Shown here in pieces: positions 21,771-35,409 of a stretch of DNA of 64,000 nucleotides. This DNA comes from Harmothoe impar. Its lineage: Eukaryota > Annelida > Polychaeta > Phyllodocida > Polynoidae. The position numbers and the translations under genes are program-made. The DNA is taken from contig OX381717.1 in assembly GCA_947462335.1 (NCBI GenBank), forward strand, positions 45,737,523-45,801,522, written 5' to 3'. Below the pieces are notes generated by a model. It searched no databases and was not told where the DNA came from. It saw nothing but the letters and a program-made list of their open reading frames with translations. Positions within the stretch are counted from its first letter, which is position 1. The number at the start of each line of letters is the position of its first letter.

Positions 21771-22309
21771 TGTCGAGGGGCTGCATGGTGCGCTACTCCA
21801 TGATGCACTCCCATACTAAGCACTCCTATCTGAGATGCACCGAGTGGCTGGTGTGGGGAATTCCCACAGGAGGGTGGTACAGCCTGGCACACTCACAGTA
21901 AACATACTGGAGGAGTGGTGACAGGTGTCCAGGGTGTTCCTCCTCTCCTGTCACACAGCCCCCCGCAGGGTGGATGGGTGACAGGAGGACCAGTCTATTT
22001 ATAGACTGATGGATGACTCCTGGTCCTCAGCCTGACAGGGCTGAGGAGTATAAATAGCCTCTGGATCCTCCAGAGGGTGCCTTATCCCACCAGGAGGCTG
22101 GGACCCACACTGGAGCTGCTGCTGTAACCAAGATGCCTGGAGTAGGGCTAGGAGCTGGGTGCTCCTACCCTACCTCCTTGTAGACATACATGTGAGGTGG
22201 CACTCACCCTGTATACTACCTCTACTCTGTGACTACAATAAAGCTGGATATCAACTCTAATCTATTATGTCTCCTTGTCGGATCATCTACACTAAATGAC
22301 CTCTCGACA
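21771..22309 (+). repeat. 5' LTR
   Basis: Starts TGTCGAGGGG and ends CCTCTCGACA, giving the 7-bp inverted ends TGTCGAG/CTCGACA. Contains TCTATTTATAGACT and GTATAAATAGCC (22049) as promoter candidates and AATAAA at 22237-22242. Immediately downstream, C then TGGTGGAGAACTC may be the tRNA primer site, since such sites start TGG; the tRNA was not identified. Confidence 0.9.
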
Positions 22310-25300
22310 CTGGTGGAGAACTCTTGGCTGAACCCACTAGAAGTTAACCTCTTCACAGGCCATGAGTGATATTGAGACAGATAGTATTGGGTTTGATTCC
22401 ACTTGATACAGACACAGACACAGGAGGATAGACCACTGCCACCACACTGACTACACCACACAGCCACAGCTAAGTCTACCCATCACTACACCACCACCCG
22501 GCCGCCTGCCCTGCTGACCACTATGCTACCTGCCTGGTATCTCACCACCCCAGCCTGGAGGCACTCACCAAGGAGGAGAGCCTCTGCCGTATTTCATCAC
22601 CCTATCCGGACACCAGGAGGGGTAAAGGTAGGCCCAGCCGCACTGCTGCTGGAGTATCACTGGAATTTCAGGTTTATTCAGAATGTCACACACACAAGCA
22701 GTAGTCTCACAGGTATTATTGCAATGTACATGGCAGGGCAGGTTGGAATTAGCCCATGCTAAACAAAGGACAGAGGCCTATTTTCAGTCGTAGTCTATGG
22801 TTAGTTCCCCCCCCCCCCCCTCCTCAAACCAACCCCCCCCCCCCACAATAGACCCAAGAGAAAACCTTGAGTATTGCACATATAGCATTGGTTACTTAGT
22901 GTCCCCCTAGGATAGAAGTCACTAGGCATATGTTATACCACATATATAGGCACTCACCTATATATTAAGGGTTAGTGCTTTGCATTCTTTTTTACATCCA
23001 ATGGATAGATCTCGTTAAAAGAAGTGAATTTGCTTTTTCAATTTAGTCTTTATGTCAAGTTAAAGGAAACTTATGACAGGTCAAAGATCCCATATCATCC
23101 CCATAATTCTGCCACAGCTAGCCATAGTTTAGAGTTTGTGATTTTGTGACGTTTGGGCTGCAGGTGTGGAACTGGAATGCCCCCCTTGGCCGAGTCTAGG
23201 TCCACACACTCCGCCTACACTCCGTCCCTCCCTGCCCTCATCCCTTGGGTAGTTGGGAAGTGAATGATTTACAGATCTATCAGTTTAGGGCGGCATTTTA
23301 AACATAATGCGCATAAGTAGAAATAAATCACCTAGCCATTTTCTGGACCAGAATTAGGGGGGGAATATGTGTAAATAATTTGTTCTTGTAAGCTATCCGA
23401 TCTTTATATAGTAAACAGCTGCTGAAGTTACCACAAATAGAGTCACATTTGGTTAAAATACACGTCAGAAACGTAATCTACGGCCGATTTAACATCTAGA
23501 CATAGGTCACTTGCCTTAATTCTTTTAAATTCTTTTTAAAAATAAAATATAACCTGCCTACCTAGCCACACTCCTGGGCCGAGTTCGGTGCCACAAACTC
23601 CGCCCACACTACCTGCTGCACACATAGGGAGTCTCCCGGTAAAGATGTTAAGGGCAACTCTTTCCCTGTGATTTTGAGCAGCTTTTTTTTTTAAACGTTT
23701 TGCGCACAGGTTTAAAGAAATTAACTTAACTTATTCTAGACCAAAATTAAGAGGAGAATGAGTGGGAACAATTTGTTTGTGTGTGCTACGCAATCTTCAT
23801 AGTAAACATCTGCTAAAGTTATCTTTCAACTTTGTTATGGGAAGAGATCATGTTATTTTTACGCTGTAGTTGGTAAATCTTGAAACCAAGATATGCATGA
23901 TAACCGCACCATCAATGGTTTTACAATGGTACCTTTTGAGTCTCAATACTCCTGTAAACAACTTTGGAGTGAGCTTGCAAAGGAATCATAGGTTATAACT
24001 CCCCCAGTAAAAATTTTTTTTTATCACACACCGCGACCGTCAGAACGGCGCACGGGAGGTCAGTGCCTAACATTAACACCCCCCACATCATTGCCTTTCC
24101 ATTTGGTTTTCTGAGTGCATGGAGTGTTGCTATGAGCCCACAGTGCAGACCATACTGTGGCTCAGTGATGCACTATTAGTCTAGTGAATTAAGGGAAATT
24201 TACTTTATTTCTGGATAAAAGTACCAAAGTTGGTTTATAGGTTGATACCTATGTGACAGGTATATAGTCTACTCCAGTGCCCCTGCCTCTGCTGCAGGGT
24301 ACCAGAGCACACTGGAGTCATAAATCTTTAAGAACTGCAGATATTTTTAAGTCTCACACATTCAGCGTGAATCTCACGTATACGGGAGTGACGTCACACT
24401 CTCATGCTGAAGTCCACCTTTCTCGTGCTTTCCTGATTTTTCCAAAGAATTTTTCAAATATTCCCACTAGAACCAAAGTTCTTAAATCATTTCTAATTTC
24501 ATTTTAAGTTTTTCTAGCATAATGTTCCCCCAAATCTGGACACAAGATACACCAATCTATTTGTGGATTTAGTAAATTTCTTTGAGTGATATGTCCCCAA
24601 TCCCTTAAAATATGCCATTCTAAAAGAAAAGAACAAGTAAATGAAAATAGCGAAATAAAAAAATAAAAAATAAAAATCTGTCCCCAAAAGTCCACAGTGG
24701 GGTGGCATTTCTAATTTTTCCTAGCGCGATATACCACCAAATTCATTAGAATGCACCAATTAACCCATGGATACATCCCCCCCCCCAGTGCGGCATGGTG
24801 TTTCGCTTGCGATAGTCGCTGCGCTACTGCGATATTGGGCCACTGCGGGCCCATTCTCAGCAATCGCCAAAATCTCACCCTTTTGCCTCACCAAAAGTTG
24901 AGAGTTCTGGAACTGTCACTTTTAAGAAGGAATACAGGTTTGAGCAGTTAGGCCTGTATTCCACCAGAATGTTAACACCAGATTCAGACAATAATACCAC
25001 ATGGCCATACCTCCATTTTTTTTTTAGGCAGATTTTTAAAGGCATTGTATCTTCAAGAGTTTGCATTGATGATTGAATATGCTTAAGAGGCTATGAAAAA
25101 TAGTCATGAAATCACCCCCCCCCCCCTCCCCCAATAAACCTTTTCCGATTGCCCTGATTTTAGTGCCACCAGCGCCTTCGGCACTGGATAGTGGGACCCT
25201 TGGCATAGGCCTAGCATTTAAATTAAGTTTTGACAGACGGTGGTATCGCTTTAAACTAACAACTGGGGAATTGTGGGGGGAGGGCAAAAGGGTGCATTTT

Positions 25301-25985
25301 TTTATAGAACAATTTCACCTGTTTTCAGAGAAAAAGACTACATTTTACTACCGGTACACAGAGTAAACAGTATACCTGAATGTCTTTGTTTACTATTAAG
25401 TGCTCTGAAAGTCCAGACGATATTCGGCCCCTTTACAGGAATTTCCAGCGCTCCCTCCCAAAGTTAAAAGGAAGGACCAATCCCTATTACCTATAAACAC
25501 ATAATAAAGCCTCTTAAAATCACTTTTTTTTTTCAAAATACAGACTTTTCAAGCCAATAAACACCCCCTATTTTCTCTCCAATGATCACCCTCCAGGGTC
25601 CTGTATTTCCACAAATTTGCGGAGCTCCGCAAATATATACGGAGGTCCGTATTTGTATGCTTAACTACCAAAAAGACATAATTTGCGGAGCTCAATAAAT
25701 ATATTTGCGGACGTGCGCAAATTTGTGGAGAAACAGCATCCAGGGAACACTCTAATTTTTTGCTAACTTTGTCGGAGGAAATACAGTGTTGAAGATTGCC
25801 ACGTAGATATGTGTTAGGGTCACTTTTTATTTACTAACCCCGCTTAATTTCACTTTTCTAATTTTTGGTTGAAAAACACCCCCTATTTATCATTTTTATC
25901 TGTAGAGTGAGTGAACAGGGACCCCTTTGTCAGCTTTTGGTAACGTGGATGGTGTGGTTACCCATGCTATTTAAAGTGCAGGGAC
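22310..25985 (+). other. LARD interior, first part: non-coding
   Basis: An ATG at 22362 opens only 14 codons (MSDIETDSIGFDST) before a stop and might be a decayed gag start. C-tracts near 22808, 22835 and 25107. Two related AT-rich blocks (23150-23400 and 23560-23830) share CTCCGCCCACACT-like and ATTTGTTTGTG-like words. No gene. Confidence 0.5.
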
Positions 25986-25989
25986 CGAG

Positions 25990-26150
25990 ATAATCTCCAT
26001 GTCCCATGTCGATTTTAAGAATTGTTCATGTCCCCTGTCACTATTATTTCAAACCCCATGTCGCATGTCACTAGGCCTCATGTCACATGTCGATTTTAAG
26101 AAATGGTCATGTCGCTGTGTCGAGTTTAGTCATCCACCCCCATATTATAG
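25990..26150 (+). mobile_element. CATGTC-rich repeat, copy 5
   Basis: CCATGTCCCATGTCGATTTTAAG modules ending GTCGAGTTTAGTCATCCACCCCCATAT. Nested inside the LTR element; the G-rich left end is missing. Confidence 0.7.
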
Positions 26151-28430
26151 GGCCTATAGGCCCCGCTAAAGGCCTAGCCTACACATCAATTTAAATCAGA
26201 CCTAGGCCTAGGCCTAGGCCCTACGTTTTCCGTTTGTGAGAGAATCAGGAAATATCAGTTTTGCCGGCAGCTGGGGAGACTTTGTGGGTAGGCCTATATG
26301 TCCTATAATTATAGTCTATACTATAGGCCCTCCGTTCCGAAAGAGTAGGCCGATCTGTCACTAAATCAGCATGTATGGTAGGCCTAGGCCTATAGGCATA
26401 CTACTGCCCAAGGTCGACCCATCTGTATGGGGTTCCCCAAATTCTGCCAGCTAATTAGTGAACGGATATTCAAACTCCCTACGATTATAGCCATTATAAC
26501 CTTCAAGTTTACTTGAAGGACGGGCCAAACACGCTGGCTAATGCACCTGTGCACCCTCTGACCCAGTTACAGTACAGCGCGGGAAACTACAGACGCCGTC
26601 TTAGTGACCTAATCTAGTGACGTCAGACGTTATCGTCACAACGTCAAGTTTGGACAAACATGACTGTTCTGGTCTTGGTGGAGGCCTGGAAGTCGAGGCA
26701 TACTTGTTATTCGTTGAATAAGTATTAAACCACTTTGATTGTCTACATTTTTGATTGTCATTGATGCTATTAATACGAAAATGCCACCAAGTTTTAGTTC
26801 CCATTTTAATCAAGGGTGGTGCAGAGGTGCTCCTCTGGTCGCTGGTATCCAGCAAGTCAAGCGAAGCAGCGTGATTATTGACAATGGATACATTTTAAGA
26901 AAGTTATCATATTTTGGAATCAAACTAAAAGTTATGACACTGTCACTGTGTGTAACGCATTAGCTAACGTTATAGTATGGACAGGTAAGAGATACAGAGT
27001 AAATTAAAAGGTATAGCATTTATGAAAAAAAATACGTCAGTAGAAATATTAAACTCGTAGCTTAGATCAACGTCCGTTTCAGGATATCCGGACCTACTTC
27101 CGGGCATCGGCCCTTCTTTGATATATGTAGTCTAAACACCTTTGGAGTTTTGTTGAGAGTGCTCAGGGAATGTTTTCCATGCCAAATGACCTGTTTATAG
27201 TCTGATAACCACCTTGCCCTACAATATGTGCCTGCCCCACCCCACACCCAATGCCATCAGGAACCAACACCCCCTCCACCGGGTGTGATCTATGACATCA
27301 GGAATGCCAGGAACCTATAAATAGAATCACCAGGAAGACCCTACACCACACCCCCCTCCCCCTCCAAACCCTTAGGTCTATTTATAGAACCATGACACCA
27401 CACACCCCCACCACCCATTGCACATGTCAGGAGGACCATTTGACATGGGGAAACCAGGTCGACTTGACCTATAAAAAGTGACAGGGCCTCCACCCCACCC
27501 ACCCTGTCACAGCCTCACTGTAAGAATGAAACCATCCAGCTACCCCCTCCCCCCCTCCTCAACCCCAACTCACCGTCAATACACAACATATATCAGAGAC
27601 ACTCACATATTCTCAATGACCTGACCATACTATTAAAGGAGGGCTTATAGGGATGATCACAATTAACTAAGCGCGCCACAAGTTACTCATACTACCCCCC
27701 CCCCCCCCCCCCAGAACCCACACCAACTCCAGACCCCAGACCCAGGACTGTGTGGGGATAGAAAATATGCAAGAGGATCGGAAAATCATCAGAATTGAAC
27801 CATTTTTAACTTTTCCAGAAATATCGATTTTTCTTTCCCTACAACAATAACACCTACAAAAGCTGTTTGGGGATAGAATCTACATCTATCTACTTGTCTA
27901 CCTATACTAGGTATTAAAGCCTGAAAATTTTTCTTTCAACAAGTAATTTTCCCTTTGAGGATATGAATAGGAGATTAATAAACACAGACAACTCAGTAAC
28001 AAAATAGGGCATTTGTCATATCCCTGAGGTCGATCTAAAAAAATAAAATAATAAAATAATAAAATTTGAATAAAGTAAAAAAAACAAATTTTTTTTAAGG
28101 CCCACAAAATTTCGGTACTTAATATAATATATTTAGCACTGCCCATAAAATCCATAGACCACAATGTAATTCCCACCTACTACCCCTATTAAGAGTAACC
28201 ACATTTACCCTCATACCCCAGCGGGAAGTGCCGCCATCTTACACCCCTCCAAACACACACCAACCCCCCCCCCCCTTAGCCCCTCCCAAGTAAAACCCCA
28301 CACAGATCTACACATAACCCCCCCCCCTTAGTACCTTAGCCTTCCAGCCAAAGGGGAGCAGCTCAAATCAGCAGAGCTCCTACAGCAAGTATATGTGGAT
28401 AGACTTTCTCATACACCCACACCTAAAAAT
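26151..28430. other. LARD interior, second part
   Basis: 26150-26400 is rich in GGCCTA and CCTAGG words. 27240-27560 holds TATAAATAG/TATTTATAG boxes and GTCAGGAGGACCATTTGACA, which resembles the LTR promoter region (GACAGGAGGACCAGT, TCTATTTATAG). C-runs at 27696-27712 and near 28265. No gene. Confidence 0.45.
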
Positions 28431-28945
28431 AGGTAATAATTAACTCCCACTTATTTGAGGTGTCTACCAAAATATATCCATAAATTTGGCCAATCAATAT
28501 AAAGAGTCAACATACCAGGTATTAGGATTATTTAATCAGATTGCTCTCGGCACAGACTACCAGGAAAAGTAATGTGCCTAGAGGCCGCCAGGCAACCCCT
28601 TAACCACCAGTTGAGACACATACAACCACCCTAACAGTCATTCTAGCATCTTTCTTTAAAATTTGTATGCACAAATAACAAATACATAGGTAATAATTAA
28701 CTCCCACTTATTCCAGGTGTCCACCCAAATATATCCATAATTTTGGCCAATCAATATAAAGAGTCAACATACCAGGTATTAGGGTTATTTAATCAGATTG
28801 CTCTCGGCACAGACTACCAGGAAAAGTAATGTGCCTAGAGGCCGCCAGGCAACCCCTTAACCACCAGTTGAGACACATACAACCACCCTAACAGTCATTC
28901 TAGCATCTTTTCTTTAAAATTTTTATACACAAATCACAAATACAG
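28431..28945 (+). repeat. 257-bp tandem duplication
   Basis: Two copies starting AGGTAATAATTAACTCCCAC at 28431 and 28688, about 97 per cent identical by eye, both ending near TCTTTAAAATTT and ACAAATAC. Non-coding. Confidence 0.9.
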
Positions 28946-31850
28946 TAGGGTAAAACCAAGGTATACAGGGACTATTTAATCACAATTCTGGTGTGGTGCA
29001 AATCCAGTGCCTGGTGTGGAGCTGAAGCGGTAGAGACCAACCACATATCGGTCGACTATAGAGATCTCTGGCTTGATCTGGCGCGTGTATACACGGAATG
29101 CAGCTTTGCATTGGGGAGACCGCAGCAGCGTGCCCTATCTTTTTTCCTCTGCATACACCGGTGTGAAGGCCTCTGTTTGGGAATTAAGAGGACCAGGTGG
29201 CTTGAGAAAAGACATCACAATATTTTTCCCCTTTGTTATAATACATTTCAAAATTTATTTTATTAAAAGCTTATTTCTGGAAGACCAATACAAGTCTACT
29301 CAAACTTTCGATCTTTTGAAAACCAACTTCAGCCTGCTCGAGAGGGCACCTTGTATAGGGTAAGTGTGGCCACACATACCCTAATGAATATTCATACATG
29401 AGCTGCTCACACAGCCAAATTTAGGGATAGCCACTCCCCTCTGGGGTAAAGTTTAACAGGGATGAATTAGCCAGCTTCCCGACGATCCAAACTTAAGTGG
29501 AGTCCCCAACACCTCAAATTAGTTCTACAAAATTATCCAAAGCACTTACATCCCCAGCACTTCTTGGAAACTTTTCACAACACCTAAACACTCTTTTTCA
29601 CACAAGCTGATCACCGGATTTCTCAGGTAGCAGGAGGATGGGCCTCAGGCTGAGGTAGGTGTACAGCGGACGCTTGTACCTTTTGGCATTGATTCTGCAT
29701 TCACTATTTTCTAAAACGGAATTTATGTCCCAGACAAACAAATCTACGTTGGCGTGGTCTAAACCTTTAAAAATATAGATTAGACTATAGCACCAGAAGC
29801 CATGGTTTCTGGCCTTTATTTTATTTATTTATTTAATATTTTTTTTGATGGGCGGACATCTGGGATACATCACCCCCAGTATACATTTTCATATTAAGTT
29901 AGCGTCTGGAGAACTCACACTAGTTCCTGAACGCTGCAATCATTGGACAGGAGACCCACAATTTCATGATTTTGGGCCTAATAGCTTTAGAAACCCCCCC
30001 CCCTCAGTACCCCCAACACCCGGAAACTTTGACCCTGAGACAATGCATACGTGGCAGTACAACAGCGGAAATCAACTTGTTTCCAATAAGCTAAGGATGT
30101 GGGAGCTATATATAGACCACCCTACCAATAAATATTTGTGCTACCTCCTGTCAGTGTCAGGTCATACCTGTCAGGGTCAGAAGGATCAGAGTCAACCCCC
30201 TCACCTCCCCACCTCCCTGACAGGGATCTGCTCGCGCACAAATAGGGACACATGTCAGCACCCTTCCCCCCTCCGAGAACAGGCATCAATAAAACACCTC
30301 CCAAATAGGTCCCACTGGCACGGTTACACCAGGATAATCGAAGTTGGGGAAGGTCAACGCCCCAGCACATAACCCCAACACCCCTCCCACACCCTACCAC
30401 CTGTCAACTGGTCCATAAGACTTGTGGAATTGAGGGCAACATGGCCTACATGTATGGTGACAGCGGAAGACACCCCAAACACCCTCACGTACCGGGTGGA
30501 CCATTTGACAAACAGGAATTGGGACTTTTCGACCTAGAAGAATTGACATAGCGACACCGGCTGACCAATCACAGCCTACTGGAGGAGGCCAGTAACACCC
30601 ACCCCCCTCACCCCACACTATACCCCCACACCCCTCTTAGACATTGTGGTGACGCGTGGGACAGTTCTAAAAATAGAACTGTCGGATCTTCAACCCCACA
30701 CCCACCTCAGACAACCAACACACCTACAAAAGCGAGGACACAAACCCTATTTATAGATTAAAAAGAAAGAGTTATAACCCCCACCCCACCATTACTGACC
30801 ATATATACCAAACACTGATAGATCCATGTAAGCTGACCTTGCACCACGCTAAGGAGGACTTGTGGGAGTAATCACCTTTAGGGTTAGCATTCCACAAGCC
30901 ACTCAATGGTACAATAGGCCCCCGAACCCCAAGCTGTGTGGGGATCGACATCAGCCCACACCTACCACTGACCCCGACCTTGGTGGGGATAGAAGCTACC
31001 CCGGTCCATGAAATAATTGAAACCCCAACATTTCGATCACAATAAGTAATTGTTCTTGGCAAGTATAGTCTATATGAGAAAATTTAAAAAAAAAAAAAAA
31101 AGAGATATTTTAGAGGATTTTTAAAAAATTTTTTTTTAAGACACAAACAATGGAGCAACAAACATGGCTTTTGGCATATCCCTGAGACAAAGCTTTAGCA
31201 TTGGCATAAATCACAGTTAAAGCCCACTAGATTGGGGCCCGTATAAAATCATCTGATTAGCACCCTCAACCACCACCACCCTCCCTCCCTCCCCCCCCCT
31301 TTTTTTTTTCTTTTTTTTTCTCTTTTCTTTTTCTTTTTGTTGTCATGAAGCCTTGACCCTGGGAGACATAGGCAACAAATTAGATCACTCAGACAATGGA
31401 GTGATAGCCAACCCCCCCCCCCCCCCCCCTTCCACCCCTTTTATATGTGCACCTGTGTGTAGGGAAGATTGTTCACAGCTGTGTGGGGATCGTTCACAGC
31501 TGTGTGGGGATTGTTCACCTATGTATGAGGATTGTTCACAACTGTGTGGGGATGATCCAGGCCTGCGTGGCTGTGACGTTGTGAGCCTTTTGTGTGACCT
31601 GTGACTGTGACTTCATTGTTTTGAACCTGTTATTTTAAAGTGATTTTCTTCGCATGTGTGCTGGGCTTCAATCAATACCCAGCTATGGCCTCTTGCCCTT
31701 GGATGATCTACTCCCTTCAGTTTGCCCCCTCCAGCACATTACCAGCAGGCAAAGGATGCCAGCTGGAAGTCGTCCAACCTGCACCACGAACTGGCATGAT
31801 TGGACCCATACTACGAGACGAGGGCGCAGCCCTACCAACGGACACATAGC
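28946..31850. other. LARD interior, third part, with a 175-codon frame
   Basis: 29845-30372 (plus) is the longest frame in the element. Its first 110 codons look mixed (NHWTGDPQFHDFG, WQYNSGNQLVSNKLRMWELY) and its end is Pro/Ser rich; no family recognised and no retroelement motif. 30140-30760 again has LTR-like words (GTGGACCATTTGACAAA, TATTTATAG). Pyrimidine and C-runs at 31285-31340 and 31411-31430, then four GTGTGGGGATNGTTCACA repeats near 31460-31555. Confidence 0.4.
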
Positions 31851-31869
31851 TGGTGTTAAGGAGAGTGCT

Positions 31870-32575
31870 GGGACATCTGGCTGTGGCAGACATTTACCCG
31901 GCTGAGGTTTCCCATACAAGATGCAGTCACCCATTAACATGGGACTTGTTATGGGGCCTTGGTACTTGCCATGTCTTGCAACCTTTGGGTATTATCAGGG
32001 ATGCAGTGGAAAGGAAAAACACCAGCAGCATTAAAAGGAACACATGTACAAGGAGCATTAAAATTTGAGGCACTGAGGAAGCTTTTTATCCACATTCATA
32101 CAATATGGATAATCTTTAGCATTTTTCTATTATTAATCATACAGGGCGCTTGATAAGAGACTTTTCGTCAGCCCCTAGTTTCCGCTATCCCTCGGTGAAC
32201 CTCCAACGAACACTGGCTGCTGGGGCATCTGACTGCTGCAGAGAATTACCCAGCTGAGGTTTCCCATACAAGATGCAGTCACCCATTAACATGGGACTTG
32301 TTATGGGGCCTTGGTTCTTGCCATGTCTTGCAACCTTTGGGTATTATCAAGGATGCAGTGGAAAGGAAAAACACCAGCAGCATTAAAAGGAACACAAGTA
32401 CAAGGAGCATTAAAATTTGAGGCACTGAGGAAGCTTTTTATCCACATTCATACAATATGGATAATCTTTAGCATTTTTCTATTATTAATCATACAGGGCG
32501 CTTGATAAGAGACTTTTCATCAGCCCCTAGTTTCAGCTATCCCTCGGTGAACCTCCAACGAACACTGGCTGCTGC
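31870..32575 (+). repeat. 352-bp tandem duplication
   Basis: Two copies offset by 352 bp (TTTCCCATACAAGATGCAG near 31908 and 32260), about 96 per cent identical, ending CGAACACTGGCTGCTG. Non-coding. Confidence 0.9.
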
Positions 32576-34870
32576 CAACATTAGTATAGTTTATTTTTAC
32601 GCTTAGCATTTAAAAGGTTCCATAGCAACCACCCTCGTGACCATAACCTGCTATCAACAGGGAGGGTTGCCACTCCTCCAAGAGGGGTATTTATAATCGT
32701 TCTGGTACCAGGTTGTGTGCTGAAAACACACCTGTACCCTATCTCACTGCATAACATGTATCAAACCATTGTAGGATGGAGAGTATCATACTCTCTGAGT
32801 ATCATTGCATTTTTGTAGCACGCATACATATGCTTTAGTTACGACACAAATCGCCCTGTTGATGTAAAAAGGGCACCAAAAAGATCTTATTTTTATTATA
32901 CGTATCTTAAAATATCAATACAAATTGCCCTGTTAATACAAAGGGCTCCAGAAAAAAAAGAAAAAAAAAGCACTTTTTTTTATTCTCATTACATGTATCC
33001 TTACAATAAAACAAAATTGCCCTGTTGATGTAGGGGCGCCAAAAAGATCTTATTTTTAAGCACTCATATGAGTACCGGGTGTGCGTGCATCTTCACACCT
33101 CATAATGTATTCACATATCTCTATGCCTGTGGCACGTGCCCCCGCACCTGGGCGACTGGCCAAGCCATCCCCCCAGGCCCGGTGACACAGGTCCTTGCGG
33201 CCACTGACTGCCCTGGCTCAGGGTCATACTTACCCTGTCCCAGGCCAGCAGGCATAGGCCTATTTAAGGCCACGGATCAGTGTTATTCTCATCATATATT
33301 GACGTGTTATTTAGCCATACTTAGTAAGCCACCTTTAAGCTTTTCACACACACCCATAGTTTTTAGCATTATTTAAGAATCTGATCACAGGACGGGCGAC
33401 AGCAGGGGCTGAGACCCACTATTTCTATGTTTAGCTTTGGGTACCACTAAGGTACAGGATTGGCGCCAAGTAACAGTGAATACCACTGACGTCACTAAGG
33501 CACGTCAAAGATCAGACATTTAATCTTGTGTGTGTGGAACTAAATAAGAGTTGATAACTAGCATTGCATAATATTCCATGTTTTAATGAGAATAAAAAAA
33601 TATAAAAAATAATAAAAAATAAATTTAAAAAAAAATTGTACAGAAAAAGTGACGCCATTGTTCTAGTCACCAACTTTAACATTTCCCAGAAAAAAGTGAC
33701 GCCATTGTTCTAGTCACCAAATTTATAGCATATCAGAGACAGTGACACCATTGTAAAGCCTAGTCACTTAACTGCTACCTTTAGAATGTAGCCTACATGA
33801 TTGATTTGCCACCCACATACTTGCCTTTTTCAACATTTTCTGTCAAATGCCGATCGGACGATTGCTTGAGTTTATTTTACCATGACTATAATCTACATAA
33901 TCACGGCCAGCCTATACCTACCACCCCTTCCACCGACCCATTTTTGTTAATTTTTACCACTCACTCCTGCCAGAGCTCTACCTTAAAGAGTTTTTATTAA
34001 AGTTTAGGAATTAATTCAAAATTATAATCAGTTTCCCCCACCTTTTTCTGAAACTCAGCATTCTTGAAACCACTGTTTTCTCCGAGGTGAACGAGGAAGA
34101 TAAATGATAAAACTCCGCACAGCACTATGTTCCTGGTTGCATGAACTCACTACTTTGAGACTGAATGCCCAGTTAGCCACACATGTCCCACAAACCAGAC
34201 CGAACAGGTTTTGGGTTTTTCCCTGCTGGGGCGGGTCAGCCACAGTCTAACAGTGGACCATTAGCACCACACAGGCTTATAGCCCCCTGTGTGTAACCCC
34301 CACTGTCCTTGTGTGATTGGCCGGCCCGAGCCGAGAACAGCCTTTTCGTTGAATATGCTAATGGATTCACACCTGTGCGCGCAGTGGACACACCATAGTG
34401 ACCAAGGCGTGCCAGAGAATTTGAATCCCATGAAATATAAGTTGGAACACAAATTTGGCAAAACTTCGGTGCAGATTTTCTCTATGGTGGTGCATGCACA
34501 GGCACCGGTTACAAGTGCTTGGAAATTATTATTTTGATTACCACCCATCAGTTCTCTGGAAGGACAGAAGCTTTGCTCCAGTGGAGATAGTTGCACGAGT
34601 CAGAATACACATTTATGACTTAAAAAGCCACCCCTCCCCCCCCCACCTCCAATTTTATTTCTTAAAACCCATAGGGAAGGCCGCCCGCGGCATTGTGATG
34701 TTTTGGTATGCTATTATCCTCTTGCGAGCGTCGGCTACGGTATAATTTCTATATATCCACACACAGCCACAGTGCATCATGTACACGGCCTATGGCCCCT
34801 CTCCTTGCATTCTTGCACGTCCACTCTGTAGTGATACACTCACGTGGAAGTGAGTGGGTGTGTGGGGATG
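32576..34870. other. LARD interior, last part
   Basis: Two small tandem arrays: three copies of a 75-90-bp unit starting GCCCTGTTGATGTA (32852-33060) and three copies of about 48 bp with AGTGACGCCATTGTTCTAGTC (33645-33770). The G-rich GTGGAAGTGAGTGGG near 34850 is the only candidate polypurine tract. No gene. Confidence 0.5.
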
Positions 34871-35409
34871 TGTCGAGGGGCTGCATGGTGCGCTACTCCA
34901 TGATGCACTCCCATACTAAGCACTCCTATCTGAGATGCACCGAGTGGCTGGTGTGGGGAATCCCCACAGGAGGGTGGTACAGCCTGGCACACTCACAGTA
35001 AACATACTGGAGGAGTGGTGACAGGTGTCCAGGGTGTTCCTCCTCTCCTGTCACACAGCCCCCCGCAGGGTGGATGGGTGAGAGGAGGACCAGTCTATTT
35101 ATAGACTGATGGATGACTCCTGGTCCTCAGCCTGACAGGGCTGAGGAGTATAAATAGCCTCTGGATCCTCCAGAGGGTGCCTTATCCCACCAGGAGGCTG
35201 GGACCCACACTGGAGCTGCTGCTGTAACCAAGATGCCTGGAGTAGGGCTAGGAGCTGGGTGCTCCTACCCTACCTCCTTGTAGACATACATGTGAGGTGG
35301 CACTCACCCTGTATACTACCTCTACTCTGTGACTACAATAAAGCTGGATATCAACTCTAATCTATTATGTCTCCTTGTCGGATCATCTACACTAAATGAC
35401 CTCTCGACA
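34871..35409 (+). repeat. 3' LTR
   Basis: Same 539 bp as the 5' LTR. Differences seen: GGGAATCCCC versus GGGAATTCCC, and GGTGAGAGGAGG versus GGTGACAGGAGG. Confidence 0.9.

Larger units (their letters stand above)
21771..35409 (+). mobile_element. giant LTR element without coding capacity (LARD-like)
   Basis: Two 539-bp LTRs (21771-22309, 34871-35409) flank 12.56 kb. The left flank ends CTGGAAAG and the right flank begins AAAGCCCTACTC. Joining them restores the array sequence CTGGAAAGCCCTACTC seen intact at 35800-35825, so this is one insertion with a 4-bp duplication, AAAG. The LTRs differ at about 2 sites, so the insertion is recent. No gag, protease, reverse transcriptase or integrase motif is found; the longest frame is 175 codons. 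It must have moved with enzymes from a relative. Orientation is assigned from the LTR TATA box and AATAAA. Confidence 0.88.

Noticed and set aside
29845..30372. 175-codon frame as a captured gene in the LTR element
   Set aside because: No domain or motif recognised, biased composition at its end; kept only as a note, not called a gene.
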